Of a stretch of 64,000 nt of DNA, positions 52,601 through 64,000 are shown piece after piece. The DNA lies in NCBI GenBank assembly GCA_022266195.1, contig WHVY01000001.1, forward strand, positions 22,134,001 through 22,198,000, given 5' to 3'. The first letter of the stretch is position 1, and every line of letters starts with the position of its first letter. Source of the DNA: Tetranychus cinnabarinus. Lineage: Eukaryota; Arthropoda; Arachnida; Trombidiformes; Tetranychidae. The notes under the pieces are model-generated. The model searched no databases, had not been told where the DNA came from, and saw only the letters and a list, made by a program, of their open reading frames with translations. Position numbers and translations under genes: made by a program.

Positions 52601-54118
52601 AACAGCTATTCAATTAGTAAAAGGATCAGCGTCTTATGAAATACATTTACATGAAAAGTGCCAAAATTATCATGTTCAAGGCCTTGAGAAAATTCCAATC
52701 GAGCTTCATGGAAAAGCCCTTTAAAAGGCTTAAAATGAGTATCGCTAAGAATCATTGGGTTGAGAGTCATTAAGGTTTTCTAGTCAAGATGTCTGGTAAC
52801 AATTGCACTAACAATTGTAAATTGGGTTTCCTAAGAAACTGTAAAAGATGGATGATAAAAAAAGAGGACTGATGTACTTTATTGGATGGATTTCTTATTA
52901 TTAATAATTAGTTTATCACAAAAGCATGTGTTTCCTTGACTTTTGATATTAAATTTCAAATATTCATATTTATCAATTGTGACTGTTGGTAATTACTTGT
53001 ATCTGGTCAATATTCATAATTATGCAAAAATCCTGAGCATTATGTAAGATTGTGCCTGATTGTGATGTAAATGTAAGATTGTGCTAAATAATTTAGATTT
53101 TTGTAAATCTGTTGTTATTCTGTTATCCTTTAATAAGGAGCAAATTTCAAAGCAAATCTATGAATTTGGGAAAAAATGAAGAAAATAAAAAGAAAACGTT
53201 TTACCTTACTTTCTAGCTCAAGATCAACCTGACAATTGCTAATTATGTTAAATTTTCTGGTTAGATGTTTTGGGTAACAAACTAAATAAGGAAATTCGCG
53301 AGATTACACTGAAAATAACCCTGAAACTCTGTTCTAATTATGACTGAAGACATTGACTTGTAATTGATTTGCAAGAATAACTGTTTCTGGTGTCGATCTT
53401 GATATTTGTACTTGATATTCGTACTTGATATCAATTTGATACTTTTATATCTTTGATTGGTCGCCATCTATTGTCAATTAAAATAATCACAAATATGTAA
53501 CTTTTAATTAATTACAGATTTTTGTTGAGCAACTAAAATGGCGCGTCATTAAGTTGCGAAATTGTCCAAGGATTGATAACTGTTCCTTAAACTTATCGAC
53601 TAAGGTGGTGATTGGAATGAAATACCCAATTAAACCACTTTCTGATTAATTAGTTGCTGGTTTTATTAATTTTAATTTATCATTGATTAATTTAATCATT
53701 GATCTATGCGCAAGGAAATTAAGGTTAGGGTTTAACTTTAAAATGCGTTTGTTTTCGAGGTTGGATGTTCATGGTTGCTGTATATTGTGTGATGTATTAA
53801 TGCATAATAATGGTGTAATAATTTATTTTATAAAGCTTACGCTTGCGCTTTATAAGCAACTCTCTCAAGTCAGACTTACTCAAAGTCTCTTCTTGACACA
53901 AACAGTAAAACCAGGTTTGGTTTAGGTTGAATTTGGTTGATGTGAATGGTAAAAGTGTGCTTCAGAAATGCTTTAGTGCCGTTTAAAGCTAGCTTGACTA
54001 CTCTCTTCACATACTTTTTTTTGTTATATCCATCTCTGTGTGATCGTCAGAACGTTTAACTGTATCTGTGTTCATTGGTCCGGTTCGCAGTTTTTTCTTT
54101 CTCTCTCCCTTTATCTTT
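49626..54118. other. Intergenic, with large fold-back repeat
   Basis: No gene recognised between the UNC-45 stop and the elongase leader. The main content is the nested inverted repeat at 50692-51766. Short frames at 51307-51531, 53282-53467 and 53683-53925 have no features. Confidence 0.45.
50692..51766. repeat. Nested fold-back repeat of about 1.1 kb
   Basis: Two arms of about 530 bp mirror each other around 51229. The best outer match is 50755-50850 against 51600-51696, both reading CAGAATAAAGTCAAGTT then ATTAATTGACTTGTTTTCAC. An inner match pairs 51042-51172 with 51282-51400 (TTCGGTCATTTGTGGTCTTTT). A roughly 45-bp unit containing AAAGATAT and TTTTCCTCGATTGTAT occurs four times: + at about 51061 and 51433, - at about 51174 and 51340. 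No coding capacity and no clear target duplication. It is probably a decayed fold-back or MITE-type element, perhaps with nested insertions. Confidence 0.85.
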
Positions 54119-54247
54119 TCTTGTCATAGTCTTGTTTTTACCATACCTTTACCATTACTTAACCTCTGATTCCCTGTAACCCCACCCAAAGTCCAATCAA
54201 CATTTGGTGTGTTGCCGAAAAAAATAATAAATTAATAAACCATCACA
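54119..54247 (+). promoter_or_regulatory. Elongase leader, shared with UNC-45
   Basis: Counterpart of 47041-47175, with the same 20-mer at 54119-54138 and TGATTCCCTGTAACCCCACC from 54167. Similarity runs on, more loosely, into the coding start: the first 16 nt of the two reading frames differ at only two positions. A pyrimidine-rich run precedes the 20-mer. Probably core promoter and 5' untranslated region. Confidence 0.7.
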
Positions 54248-55165
54248 ATGGACCTGATATCAAAAGGAATTGTGAAATATTATCAGTTAATGCTGCAAGG
54301 AGACCCGAGGGTCAAAGGATTACCTCTTATGGACAGTCCCTTGCCAACTATGGCAATTTGCTTGTCATATGTCTACTTTTTTACGGTCCTTGGACCTCGA
54401 TTGATGGAAAATCGTAAACCCTTTGAGGTTCAAAAGCTGATGATAATTTACAATTTTGCAATGGTTATTTGCAGTATAATTTTTGTGTATAACGATTTAA
54501 AGTATCATTGGCTGACACCACAAGCCAGCTTTAAATGTGATCCAGTTGATTATACAAATAGTCCAAATGGACTTCGTACTATGTACAATTCATATTTTTA
54601 TTTTATTCTCAAGTTTGTCGAATTTGTGGATACCCTTTTCTTCCTTTTGAGAAAAAAATTCGACCACATTACCAAACTTCACCTTATTCACCACGGTATC
54701 ATGCCTTTCAGTGTCTGGTGGGGGATGAAATTTGTGCCTGGCGGTCACGCAACCTTTTTTGGTTTTGCTAATTCAATTGTTCACATTGTAATGTACATTT
54801 ATTATGGACTCTCAAGTCTTGGTCCATCCATGAGGCCATATCTTTGGTGGAAAAAATATCTCACTGCATTCCAGCTTGTGCAGTTTATCGCCATTATGGG
54901 TCACTCATTCCAACTCTTTTTCCGTGATTGTAATTTCCCAAAACTTTTCGGTCTCTGGATCGGATCTCATGGAATTCTTTTCTGGTTCTTGTTCACCGAT
55001 TTTTACAAGAAGACCTACAAGAAGCCAATAGCAAATGGAGCAATCAAATCATCAACCAAAAGCAAAGAAGTCAACTTAAATTCTTCATTAGATGGAAATT
55101 CTGAAAAGAAAGCTTTGAAAAATGGTCTTCGAAATAGTGTAACTAAACTGAAAAAATCTTCTTAA
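54248..55165 (+). CDS. Very-long-chain fatty acid elongase (ELO family)
   Basis: Endoplasmic-reticulum 3-ketoacyl-CoA synthase that condenses acyl-CoA with malonyl-CoA, the first step of each two-carbon elongation cycle. 305 residues in a single exon, normal for the family. All ELO signatures are present: KFVEFVDT (122-129), the catalytic HxxHH box as HLIHH (145-149), HIVMYIYY (179-186) and TAFQLVQ (206-212). About seven hydrophobic membrane segments lie between residues 33 and 252. The tail (about 253-305) is Lys/Ser-rich and hydrophilic, with lysine-rich ER-retention character (LKKSS end). It looks most like the ELOVL1/7-type arthropod group, but chain-length specificity cannot be read from sequence. 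An AATAAA at 55187-55192 is very close to the stop. Its leader matches that of the upstream UNC-45 gene. Confidence 0.95.
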   Translation: MDLISKGIVKYYQLMLQGDPRVKGLPLMDSPLPTMAICLSYVYFFTVLGPRLMENRKPFEVQKLMIIYNFAMVICSIIFVYNDLKYHWLTPQASFKCDPVDYTNSPNGLRTMYNSYFYFILKFVEFVDTLFFLLRKKFDHITKLHLIHHGIMPFSVWWGMKFVPGGHATFFGFANSIVHIVMYIYYGLSSLGPSMRPYLWWKKYLTAFQLVQFIAIMGHSFQLFFRDCNFPKLFGLWIGSHGILFWFLFTDFYKKTYKKPIANGAIKSSTKSKEVNLNSSLDGNSEKKALKNGLRNSVTKLKKSS

Positions 55166-56605
55166 GTTAATTAAAACGAAAGGGTAAATAAACTACAACT
55201 CGCTGCAACGTTGCTTAAAACAAACTTTCATCACAACTACATCCATACTAACTAGCAACACAAAAAGGTCACATGGAATGAGTGTAAAAGAGAAAAAAGG
55301 GAAAGCAAAGCAAGCTATTTCAAAAGCCTTTTTATGATGGCACTGGAAGCTAATGATGATGCTAATGATGATGTTTGATTTATATCTGCAACAACCTTTT
55401 CTCTCTCACTATATCTATTTCTTTCTTTCTACCTGTTCTCTTCCTTCTCTTTTTGTTTTTTTCTATTCTTATTGAGACTCATCATTTGCACGCTGTTTGT
55501 TGATGAGAGCATTAAAATGTTATAATTTATAAGTCAAAGGAAAAAGAACCAAGACAAGATGACGAAAGAACCCGAAAAAGGCCTAAACATTCAAGCCGGA
55601 TCTCTCAATCTTCCCTTATTAACTGTAGATTTTCCCTCCTTATTCTTTCTACCTTTTCTCTTGCTGTTTACTTTTTCTATCCAATTTTCAATTTTTTTTC
55701 TCGAGTGTGATTGTACCAAATTGTCCAATATTGGGCAATGATTCTTCACATGTGAAGAGTTCATGTGTCTACTAATCTGCTGGTTTTTTATATCCAACTA
55801 TATACAGATTCATGTATATATTTATATTATTCAAGAGGAGGGAAAGATTTTCTGTGTCTGTAAATCTTTTTTGTTTGCTTTTGCAAAGTTTTGTTGTCTG
55901 TTTTTTTTTTCTTTCTCTAAAACCTTTTTTATCACTACGTTGTGTCAAAACTGAAAATCGGTTTTTTTGTTGGCCCTTCTTTTTTTAAAAAAATTCAAGT
56001 ACAATTCATTCAACTACAAAAATCACAGTTTTTTCTCCATTATTTACCTCTCACTTTTTTTCTATTTTTCTCTTGACTTCGATCAAAGGTTATAAAACAT
56101 AACCTGTTAATTAAACGAAGGCCAAGCAGCAAGAAGATTCAATGATAAGGAAGAACGATAACTCAAAATATGAAGTTGATGGCTTCTTTCATTTTCATGG
56201 CATTATTTTGACGGAATCATTGTTCTATGGATTTATGGTACCAGGATGAGATGATTGTTAGAAAGCTTGAGTAAAAAAATGTGAATAACTTCAACTTTAG
56301 AAAGTGAATGCGAAAAATTGAATCTCTTAAAGTTTGAAAAAAGAATGGAAAGAAGTGAGTGAAGACGAATCAAAACGAAACAGGATAAAAGGATAGATAA
56401 ATTTAAACCAGAAGCAGGATGATGATGAAGAAGAAAATGAATGAAATGAAAATGGTTAAAGATGTTGCTGATGATGATGATGTTAGTGATGATAGTGGGG
56501 GAGAAGAAGTGAAAATAAGCCAAAAAGTGAGATCGTTTACTTGTGGCGAAAGTTTTTCCGGTGGCTGGTTGGGTGGGTTCATAAGATGATGATAATGACG
56601 ATGTT

Positions 56606-56633
56606 GATGATGATGATGATGATGATGATGATG
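56606..56633. repeat. (GAT)n microsatellite
   Basis: Nine uninterrupted GAT triplets, inside a wider degenerate GAT-rich tract (about 56420-56680) that creates a Ser-rich minus-strand frame. Confidence 0.9.
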
Positions 56634-59314
56634 TAGAGAGGATGATAGTGTTTATGTTGTTGATGATGCTGTTGATGAAGCGCGATCTCATTTTTGACCC
56701 TGTTTAACTTGACTGGATATATTTATCTTGGTGAAGCCTCAATCGCGTTGAGAGTAAGATGTTGATGAAGAATGGCAAAAAAGCATACAAATTAACTCTA
56801 ATCTTGAGTAAATTTCCGATTTTCTCTTCATCAAGGAGAGTTTCACTTTAAATTTAGAAAATCATTCAGCCAGTAACAAACAAATAAAAAATGAAAACGA
56901 AATGAAAATGAAAGAAAAAGGTCCAAGCAAACGGTTTCAAGATTATTCATCCTCAGGATATTTACTTTCCACTTTACCTCGCCATCTTAACAAAATCGCG
57001 TTTAACCACCAATTTTAATATCCTTAACTTTCCCTTTCTTATTTAACCTCTTATTATTTTACGCGCTTTCCCTTTCTTTTCCCTCTTTTTTACAGACAAT
57101 CTGTGATTGGTTAGTTAACAGTTGAACCCTTGAGGTAAGCAAACAGACTTTTATTTCAACAGACATGCAATCAACTCTGAGTATTACAAGACAATGGAAA
57201 AATCAGCACGAATCAACCAAAGTGGACTTTTTTACGTATTAACTTTTTATCTCTGTTCTCAAACCAGAAAAAAAAGCCTTTTCTGGTTTAAACAAAAGAT
57301 GACAACTACTTACATCTCTTCAACCATTTCCATCTGTTCATCAAAAATCAACAAATTATATTTTCTGTGTGAAAAACTCTTCTTGCCACAACATTATTTA
57401 TCACTTATAATCGTTGATTCAAGTTCTCTTTCTATTTTTCCCTTCTGTTTTCCATCATGCTTTTAACCAGTAGTTCAATTATCAACCAGTAACATAGCAA
57501 AATTTTTTACCAATCTGTCAACAATTGAGTTGATTGGAAACATACACAAAAAAATCATTGTTACCATGCTTTCATCATAATAACCTGGTAAGTCAACATT
57601 GTACAGTTTGTATGTAAAAAGGTTCAAAAGCCAACATGTTTGCTGTCGACTGATAACTTCATTTAGATATCTTCCATCTTCTTGCACCATATTTCATATT
57701 TATTAATCAATTAATTGTTGCTGTTTTTATGATAATAGCGTTCAGTGAAATGAAGAAAGGTACGGTAATTATCATTAAGAAATTACATGTATTAATAATA
57801 ATTTGCTTTCTTCCATTATCATCAACTTTCACATTCTTCCTTTTTTTACGGCTTTTCATTTCCACCATTTCCAGAACTACCATCATCATCACTTTCCCCG
57901 TCGTTGTTGTCGTCATCATCATCACCATCATCTTAAGTATCGTCTTGATCATCCTCTTACATTCATAATCTTTAATATAAATAGGACAAAAACTTTTGTC
58001 TTCATTGACATAGACTTCAATTAAGTTAAATAACATGCGATTCAAATTATATTTTTTTTTCATTGAAATAAGATTGGCAAGAATGCTTAAGTATTTAAAA
58101 GTGAAAGTAGGAAGAATAGATAATGATGGAAATGTGAAAGAGAGAAAGAGAAAGATCATTTTAATCTACTCTGGTCATCATTCATTTTTAGTGTCCTTTT
58201 GAAGGGATGTAAACGATGCTCTACCCTGAAGCAAGAAAATTTAAACTCGTATGACCATCATCATCTCATCTTCATAACAATCTCATCGAGTCCTGAATTT
58301 CATGATCGTATGATAACTTTCACTATTATTTCATCTTACCGTCATTTATCCTCCATTTGAGTTCAACTTTTCCTTTTTTTCTTCCTCATCACTATGACCA
58401 TCTGAAAACATTATCATGCTTTAAAAACAACAACAACAGCAACACATTAATGGAGATATAAAATGAAGCTCTAATAATTATCATGCAATATACGATAAAT
58501 TATTGAAAATAATTTTCTCTCTTTCTCTCTCTCTTCGCTTAGATACTCTCAATCAATTGTTTACTTCGGATAAATGGATTAACGCTCATTATTATCATTA
58601 TTTATTGAAATATTATTTAACTTGAATCACTAATCAATAAGGGAATCAATAACTTTTTGAATTACCCTCTTATTGACCTTATAACTTGACAAACAAAAAT
58701 GCTGCTTGTTTATTGGTTCTTTGATCTCAACGTTGCTGTTGCTGTTGGTTTTCAAAGCTTACCATCACATGCATGCTTTTTTACCTAATACTTTCAGTTA
58801 ATTTATTCAATCAATCAATTTAACGTATGATTGGGATCATCTTTAGTTAACTGGATCCTGTCAAGGTAGGTAACCAATTATTATTATTATAATAATCATC
58901 ATGAAGGACACAAACAGAAAAGACCAACATACTCGAGTAAGCCTTAAACATTTTGGGTTGGCGTAAACAACACTTACAGCTATTACTGTTAATTTGATTC
59001 TTGTTGTTGCTGGACAACAATTATTGTTGGTTAATCCTGTCATGAAAGGAAAAGACCTTTAACTAACTGCTTTAAAGGTCAACTCAATCAAATCAATATT
59101 TAGTTTCATGTTAACAATTTCATCTTCAATCCTTTTCATCATCAACCGTCAACATCAGCCTTCATCAAGTATTATCAACACTTACTCTATCAATGAAAAA
59201 TGATGTTAATTCGGTTTAAACTGTGTTATCATTTCATCAAATCTTTCTCAAATCAGTTTGGTTAATCATTTTCAGTTTTATTTTCATTAACTTATCTTTC
59301 TTTCTCTCTTTCAG

Positions 59315-59368
59315 ATGGACATCATTGATTATAAACTTGCTGATGATCACTTGAATTTGAGACAAAAA
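59315..59368 (+). other. Exon-like segment of unknown gene
   Basis: A long pyrimidine tract ending TCTTTCAG is followed by ATG and 18 whole codons (MDIIDYKLADDHLNLRQK), then a donor-like GTAACA. Length is a multiple of three. Nothing nearby provides partner exons and the peptide is not recognised, so this may be chance. Confidence 0.15.
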
Positions 59369-61515
59369 GTAACACAATTTGGAAACATGTGAACTCGCTC
59401 ATTTGCTGGATTAATCACTCCTGTAATCTGTCATAAACATACCTGATCAGTGGTCATAATAGTGATTAAAGGCAAACACTATTTCACCTTCTCTGACGCT
59501 TGGCTGCTGGTTACGTAAATTTGGATTTTACAACAACCATTGAAAATTGATAAAAAATTAACTTCTGAAAAGTTAACCGCTAATCTATGCAAAAGCAATT
59601 AATCACTGATCGCATTGATGTGATCAAATGTCCACCAGTTAGCAATTAATTATCCCAGAAACAGAAGGAAGCTCAATGATTAATATTTTCCCATGTCAAT
59701 GGTGTTAACCTGATCATTTGCTTAGGCAAGATTCCAAGATGAAAGGAAACTATTACCACTTCTAATTGATAAAGGGAAACTTGATTCTCATTTTACCAAA
59801 GATAATTAAACAGATCACTCCGTGGATTCATTTTATCGATGGCCAACCATTGTGAAATGCAAGATCACCAGATTTCTATCATTATTGCTTTGCTGTTGGT
59901 TGGTTAGATATAATGGATAATTCTGGTTTAATATAGTCGATTCACGTTTCTCTCAAGAAATCATCTAAACTTCAACGAGTTTTACAAACATCAATACTGA
60001 TCATAATCAATGTTCATCAATGGTTATCTATTTAATGGTTTCTGACAATAATTGAACCTGAAATTGAATAGTTTCAAAATGTTACACCGATAACGCGTTA
60101 TCGCTTTTTGTCATGTTTAACTTCACACTATTGTAACAATGTAAGATGATCATTAATTGATTTCATATCAATTCATTAACATACTGGAGGAGATGAAATT
60201 TTAATTTATTGCTGTAAGGCTTAAATATTTTTACTAATTACCATTTTACGTTGCATTCTATATGAATATTAATGTAGTCTCGCCACATTTCAATCTTTTA
60301 AGGCTGATTGGAATGTTTCTTTCGGTCGAAACGATTGTTCTTGTTAATAGTTGTGATCAATTTATTAGGTTGTTAGAAAGTTTTGTACTAAAAAGTTAGC
60401 TTATAAATTGATGCAGAATAAAAATCAAGTTATTTTGATTAGATGAGCTAATATGCGCAATTATAAAGATACATTATGGAATTATATATTTGTTGAGTTT
60501 TAGTCATAATTGTATGATAAATTGTGAATTCTGAGGTCGCAAAGTCGACTAAAGAAGTCTGATTCACTTGGTTATTTTATATGGGCTTCAAAATGGCCTG
60601 AGTTTTGAATGTATGGCTTAAAAATTGATTCACTTTACTCCACTGATCAGATTTTATCTGATTATCATTTGTTTAGATCAAAGAAGCATCCCATTTTGGG
60701 TCGAAAAGGCGAGAACCGAAGCAATGTTGGAAACGCAATTGAAGCTATTTGCGATAATTTCATTAATTAAATGGTTTCAATATAAGAATTAGAGTTTTTT
60801 CAAATACAATTTTCGTGCAAAACATTTTGACCAACCTATTAGTAAGATCTAATAAATCAGGTCAATGTCTTGACAAGGCGAAATGCTTGATGATTACTTA
60901 ATGATTGAAGTAATTTTAATTGGTTATCATTTTATCTTATTGCTTCTTTGCCATCAATGACATCCTTGATTGTGTTTTATGAATCAATATTAAACTGCTA
61001 ATGGACCTATTAATGGCATGAGATTTTATTTCCTCACCTTAAAAATTTTAACATTGAATAAAATTTATTTTCAATGTTGTTTCAATCAACTTCAAATATT
61101 TTTCAATGTAAATTGTCAAATTTTAAATTCTATGAAATTTTCCTCAATTTTGGGTCAAGTTTTTAATGATGTTTAGCTGTTAATTAACAAAAACTCATTT
61201 TCTAAAGAATTTAATAAATAGATTGTGATGATTTCGTTTTTAAATAATTGGTATTTTATTTATACTTTTATTGAATGAATCAAAGAAAAATTGGCAAGTT
61301 TCTAGTTTTAAAAAAGCCGCTCTTAACAAGCTAACCTAATGTTTGATCAGGGAAAGATTGGAAGGACACCTGGAGGATTGATTTGTTTAAGTTGCGTTGG
61401 CATGAATTTCTTAACAAAAAACTTAATCATATTGTCACCAATAATTAATTAATCTCTTTTCCAATTTGAAGTTTAATTGTGACAAAAACATTAATTTTTG
61501 TTTCTTTTGTTCAAA

Positions 61516-63979
61516 ATGTACCATAAAAGGGATAAAAAGGATGATGAAGACTTGGCAATAGCTGGTAATATATTTGCAAAGATTACCAAAACATCAGCCC
61601 TTCAAGATGCTAGGAGCTTCAACGAAACACCGGTTAACGCCAGAAAATGTACCCTCATTTTAACCAAAATTCTTTATTTAATGAACCAAGGAGAAACTTT
61701 TACCACCCAAGAGGCCACCGATTTGTTCTTTAATATAACCAAATTGTTTCAATCTAAGGATACAACATTAAGGCGTCTGGTTTACATTGGGATCAAGGAA
61801 TTATCCAAAATAGCTGAAAATGTTTACGTTGTCACATCTAGTTTAACCACTGACATGAATGCTAAGGATGATCTTTGTCGTCCTCAAGCCCTGCGAGCTC
61901 TTTGTCACATCACCGATGGCACTACATTCCAGGTAAATATCACGTAGCATATATTTTTTCCCTTTAAATTATTCATGCTCTTATTGTCATGCATTTTTTA
62001 TTCTTTCCTATCATTAGGGTATTGAGCGGTATATGAAACAAGCGATTGTTGACAAGAACCCAGCTGTTGCTTCTGCAGCCCTAGTTTCAGCTCATCATAT
62101 GGCGAAAAACATTCCCGAAGGTGTCAAACGCTGGGTAAATGAAGCCCAAGAATCTGTCAATTCTGACAATGTTATGGTTCAATATCATGCTCTTGGATTA
62201 CTTTATCATATCAAGAAGACAGATCGATTAGCTGTTTCCAAATTCCTTGCAAAATATGCACAAACGGGATTAAAATCTCCTTATGCCATCCTCATGCTGT
62301 TGCGTATTGCTGCTCACTTGTATTCACAAGATAAACAGAATGGTCCATATCTTAGTTTCATTGATAAATGTCTAGATCATAAATCTGATTTGGTTTGCTA
62401 TGAAGCAGCTAGTTTGCTTTTAAAGATCAATTGTTCTACACCTATTAACACAGCCGCTGCCTTTGCAGTTTGTCAATCTGGTTTAAGTTCTAGCAGACCT
62501 GTTGTGAGATTTGCTGCTATAAGGACACTCAATCAAGTTGCTATGCTTCGACCTACACTTGTGGAATATTGTAATGTGGAACTTGAACATTTAATAACTG
62601 ATTCTAATCGATCAATTGCCACCTTAGCTATCACCACATTACTCAAAACAGGGCAGGAAGCTTCTGTAGAGCGTCTAATAAAACAAATATCTTCCTTTAT
62701 GAATGAAATATCGGATGAATTTAAAATTGTTGTTGTAACTGCCACTAGGAAATTATGCCAAAAATTCCCTCGTAAACATGCGGTCATGATGAACTTTTTG
62801 GAGACAATGCTTCGGGATGATGGTGGTAGTGAGTTTAAGAAAGCAATTGTTGATACAATTCTCCATATTATCGAAGACAATCCTGATGCTAAAGAAGCTG
62901 GTCTAGCTCATTTGTGTGAGTTTATAGAAGATTGTGAACATACCAATCTGATGATAAGAATTCTTCATCTTCTTGGCAAAGAGGGACCTAAGACGAGTCG
63001 TCCAGCGCGTTATATAAGATACATTTACAATCGTTTAATACTTGAGAGTGCGCCTTTCCAAGCTGCTGCTGTCAGCTCACTTGCTAAATTTGGAGCACAT
63101 TGCGAAGACCTCTTACCAAATGTAATAGTACTTTTGCGCCGTTCTCTATTGGAAATGGATGATGAAGTGAGGGACAGAGCAACATTTTATCTCAATGTTC
63201 TTCTAACAAAACAAAAATCCTTGTATAATCAATTCATTCTGAACCCATTGCAAGTATCCATTGTTGATCTTGAGAAATCACTCCAGCAATATATTTTAGA
63301 CCCTAAAGATACACCATTCGATTTAAAAACGGTCCCACTTGCAACACATCCACAGAATAACGATGAATCAGCAAAGAAGCCTACAGTTAATGGAATGAAA
63401 CCATCATCTGAGACTGTTCGAGTTACTAAGACAGCTCCGAATGAAGTTGCTGAGACACGTAGAGCTATCTATGAAGAACAATTAGCATATTTCCCAGAAT
63501 TCGAAGAAGCAAAATTAGGTCCATTAATAAAATCTTCACAACCCGTCGAATTAACAGAGTCAGAAACAGAATATGTTGTTAAATGTATTAAACATGTTTT
63601 CAAGCGTCATGTTGTATTCCAGTTTGATTGCATCAACACGTGCAACGATCAAATACTCGAAAATGTTCGAGTATCTATGCAAGTAAGTGACTAAATATTT
63701 TATCTTGATGAAAATGATTTGTCTTGAGAAAAATATAAACCAAATTGCAACGATTAAACACATCTTGTTTAAATTTCAGGTTCCTGAAGGATACAGGAAA
63801 GTTTGCACAGTCGAATGTCCAGTTTTATTGTATGACGCTCCTGGCACAACATATTCCTGCGTAGAGATTGTTTCTGATAATGTTTCATTATATGTGGGAA
63901 CGTTCGAAAATCTTTTACTAAAATACATCGTGAAAGATTGTGATCCCAATACAGGGAAAGTTTTAGACGACGAAGTTGG
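61516..63979 (+). CDS. COPG: Coatomer subunit gamma (partial, 3' cut by window)
   Basis: Gamma-COP of the COPI coat, which buds Golgi-to-ER and intra-Golgi vesicles; the trunk pairs with zeta-COP and binds Arf1 and cargo tails. Exons 61516-61932, 62018-63682 and 63780-63979; the last ends at a GG|GTAAGG donor, so the gene continues past the window. About 760 of roughly 870 residues are present. The Adaptin_N HEAT-repeat trunk covers about 1-540 (FNETPVNARKC, TLRRLVYIGIKEL, VMVQYHALGLLYHIKKTDRL, TDSNRSIATLAITTLLKTG). A linker follows (PFDLKTVPLATH), then the start of the appendage domain (LTESETEYVVKCIKHVF, VFQFDCINT, VKDCDPNTGK). The start is the first ATG in frame (MYHKRDKKDDED) and corresponds to the human N-terminus. 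Confidence 0.96.
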
Positions 63980-64000
63980 GTAAGGTGTTTGAGAGTTTGC

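Larger units (their letters stand above)
55166..61515. other. Intergenic, 6.3 kb, no firm gene
   Basis: Rich in T tracts and ATC/GAT triplets; the reading frames here (for example 56233-56691 and 57707-58159, minus) are low-complexity artefacts. The first part presumably includes the elongase 3' untranslated region and the last part the gamma-COP promoter. One exon-like segment, 59315-59368, is listed separately. Confidence 0.45.

Noticed and set aside
56233..56691. 152-codon Ser/His-rich minus frame
   Set aside because: Generated by the GAT/GATGAT microsatellite and surrounding low-complexity DNA.
57707..58159. 150-codon minus frame with Met/Thr runs
   Set aside because: Product of ATC/GAT triplet tracts; no domain, and frames on the opposite strand are equally open.
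1..64000. CRISPR arrays, prokaryotic operons or viral genes
   Set aside because: No regularly spaced direct repeats, ribosome-binding sites or viral protein signatures were seen; the window is spliced animal DNA.

Overview
The window is arthropod nuclear DNA. It is very AT-rich, has GT-AG introns (56-87 nt inside compact genes, up to 6.5 kb in one large gene) and carries dispersed non-autonomous DNA transposons. A divergent F-box protein of the kind that is expanded in spider mites, plus the overall texture, suggests an acariform mite, most likely a tetranychid. That assignment is inference, not proof.

Layout, left to right. 1-5.9 kb: no gene recognised. 5.9-8.0 kb (+): an eight-exon F-box protein. 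8.6-9.7 kb (-): a single-exon secreted, probably GPI-anchored protein of uncertain family. 11.3-11.7 kb: a hAT-type MITE with a perfect 8-bp target duplication. 12.0-13.7 kb (+): a BTB protein with nine C2H2 zinc fingers. 13.9-18.1 kb: intergenic, with a 20-bp perfect hairpin and a Harbinger-like fold-back MITE. 18.4-44.2 kb (-): a voltage-gated calcium channel alpha2/delta gene. I could rebuild all 15 coding exons from signal peptide to C-terminal anchor (1332 codons, every splice phase compatible). 47.2-49.6 kb (+): an UNC-45 myosin chaperone that starts immediately after the place where the TPR domain should end. 50.7-51.8 kb: a large nested fold-back repeat. 54.2-55.2 kb (+): a very-long-chain fatty acid elongase. 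61.5-64 kb (+): the coatomer gamma subunit, cut by the window edge.

The genes do not form a pathway; this is an ordinary animal gene neighbourhood. The most unusual signal links two of them. The TPR-less UNC-45 and the elongase, 7 kb apart and in the same orientation, share a roughly 130-bp leader and their first few codons. This suggests the UNC-45 reading frame was truncated and joined to a copied promoter/leader. The large repeats (two MITEs and the fold-back) lie between or upstream of genes rather than in exons.

All calls come from reading the sequence and recalled family knowledge; no search was run.
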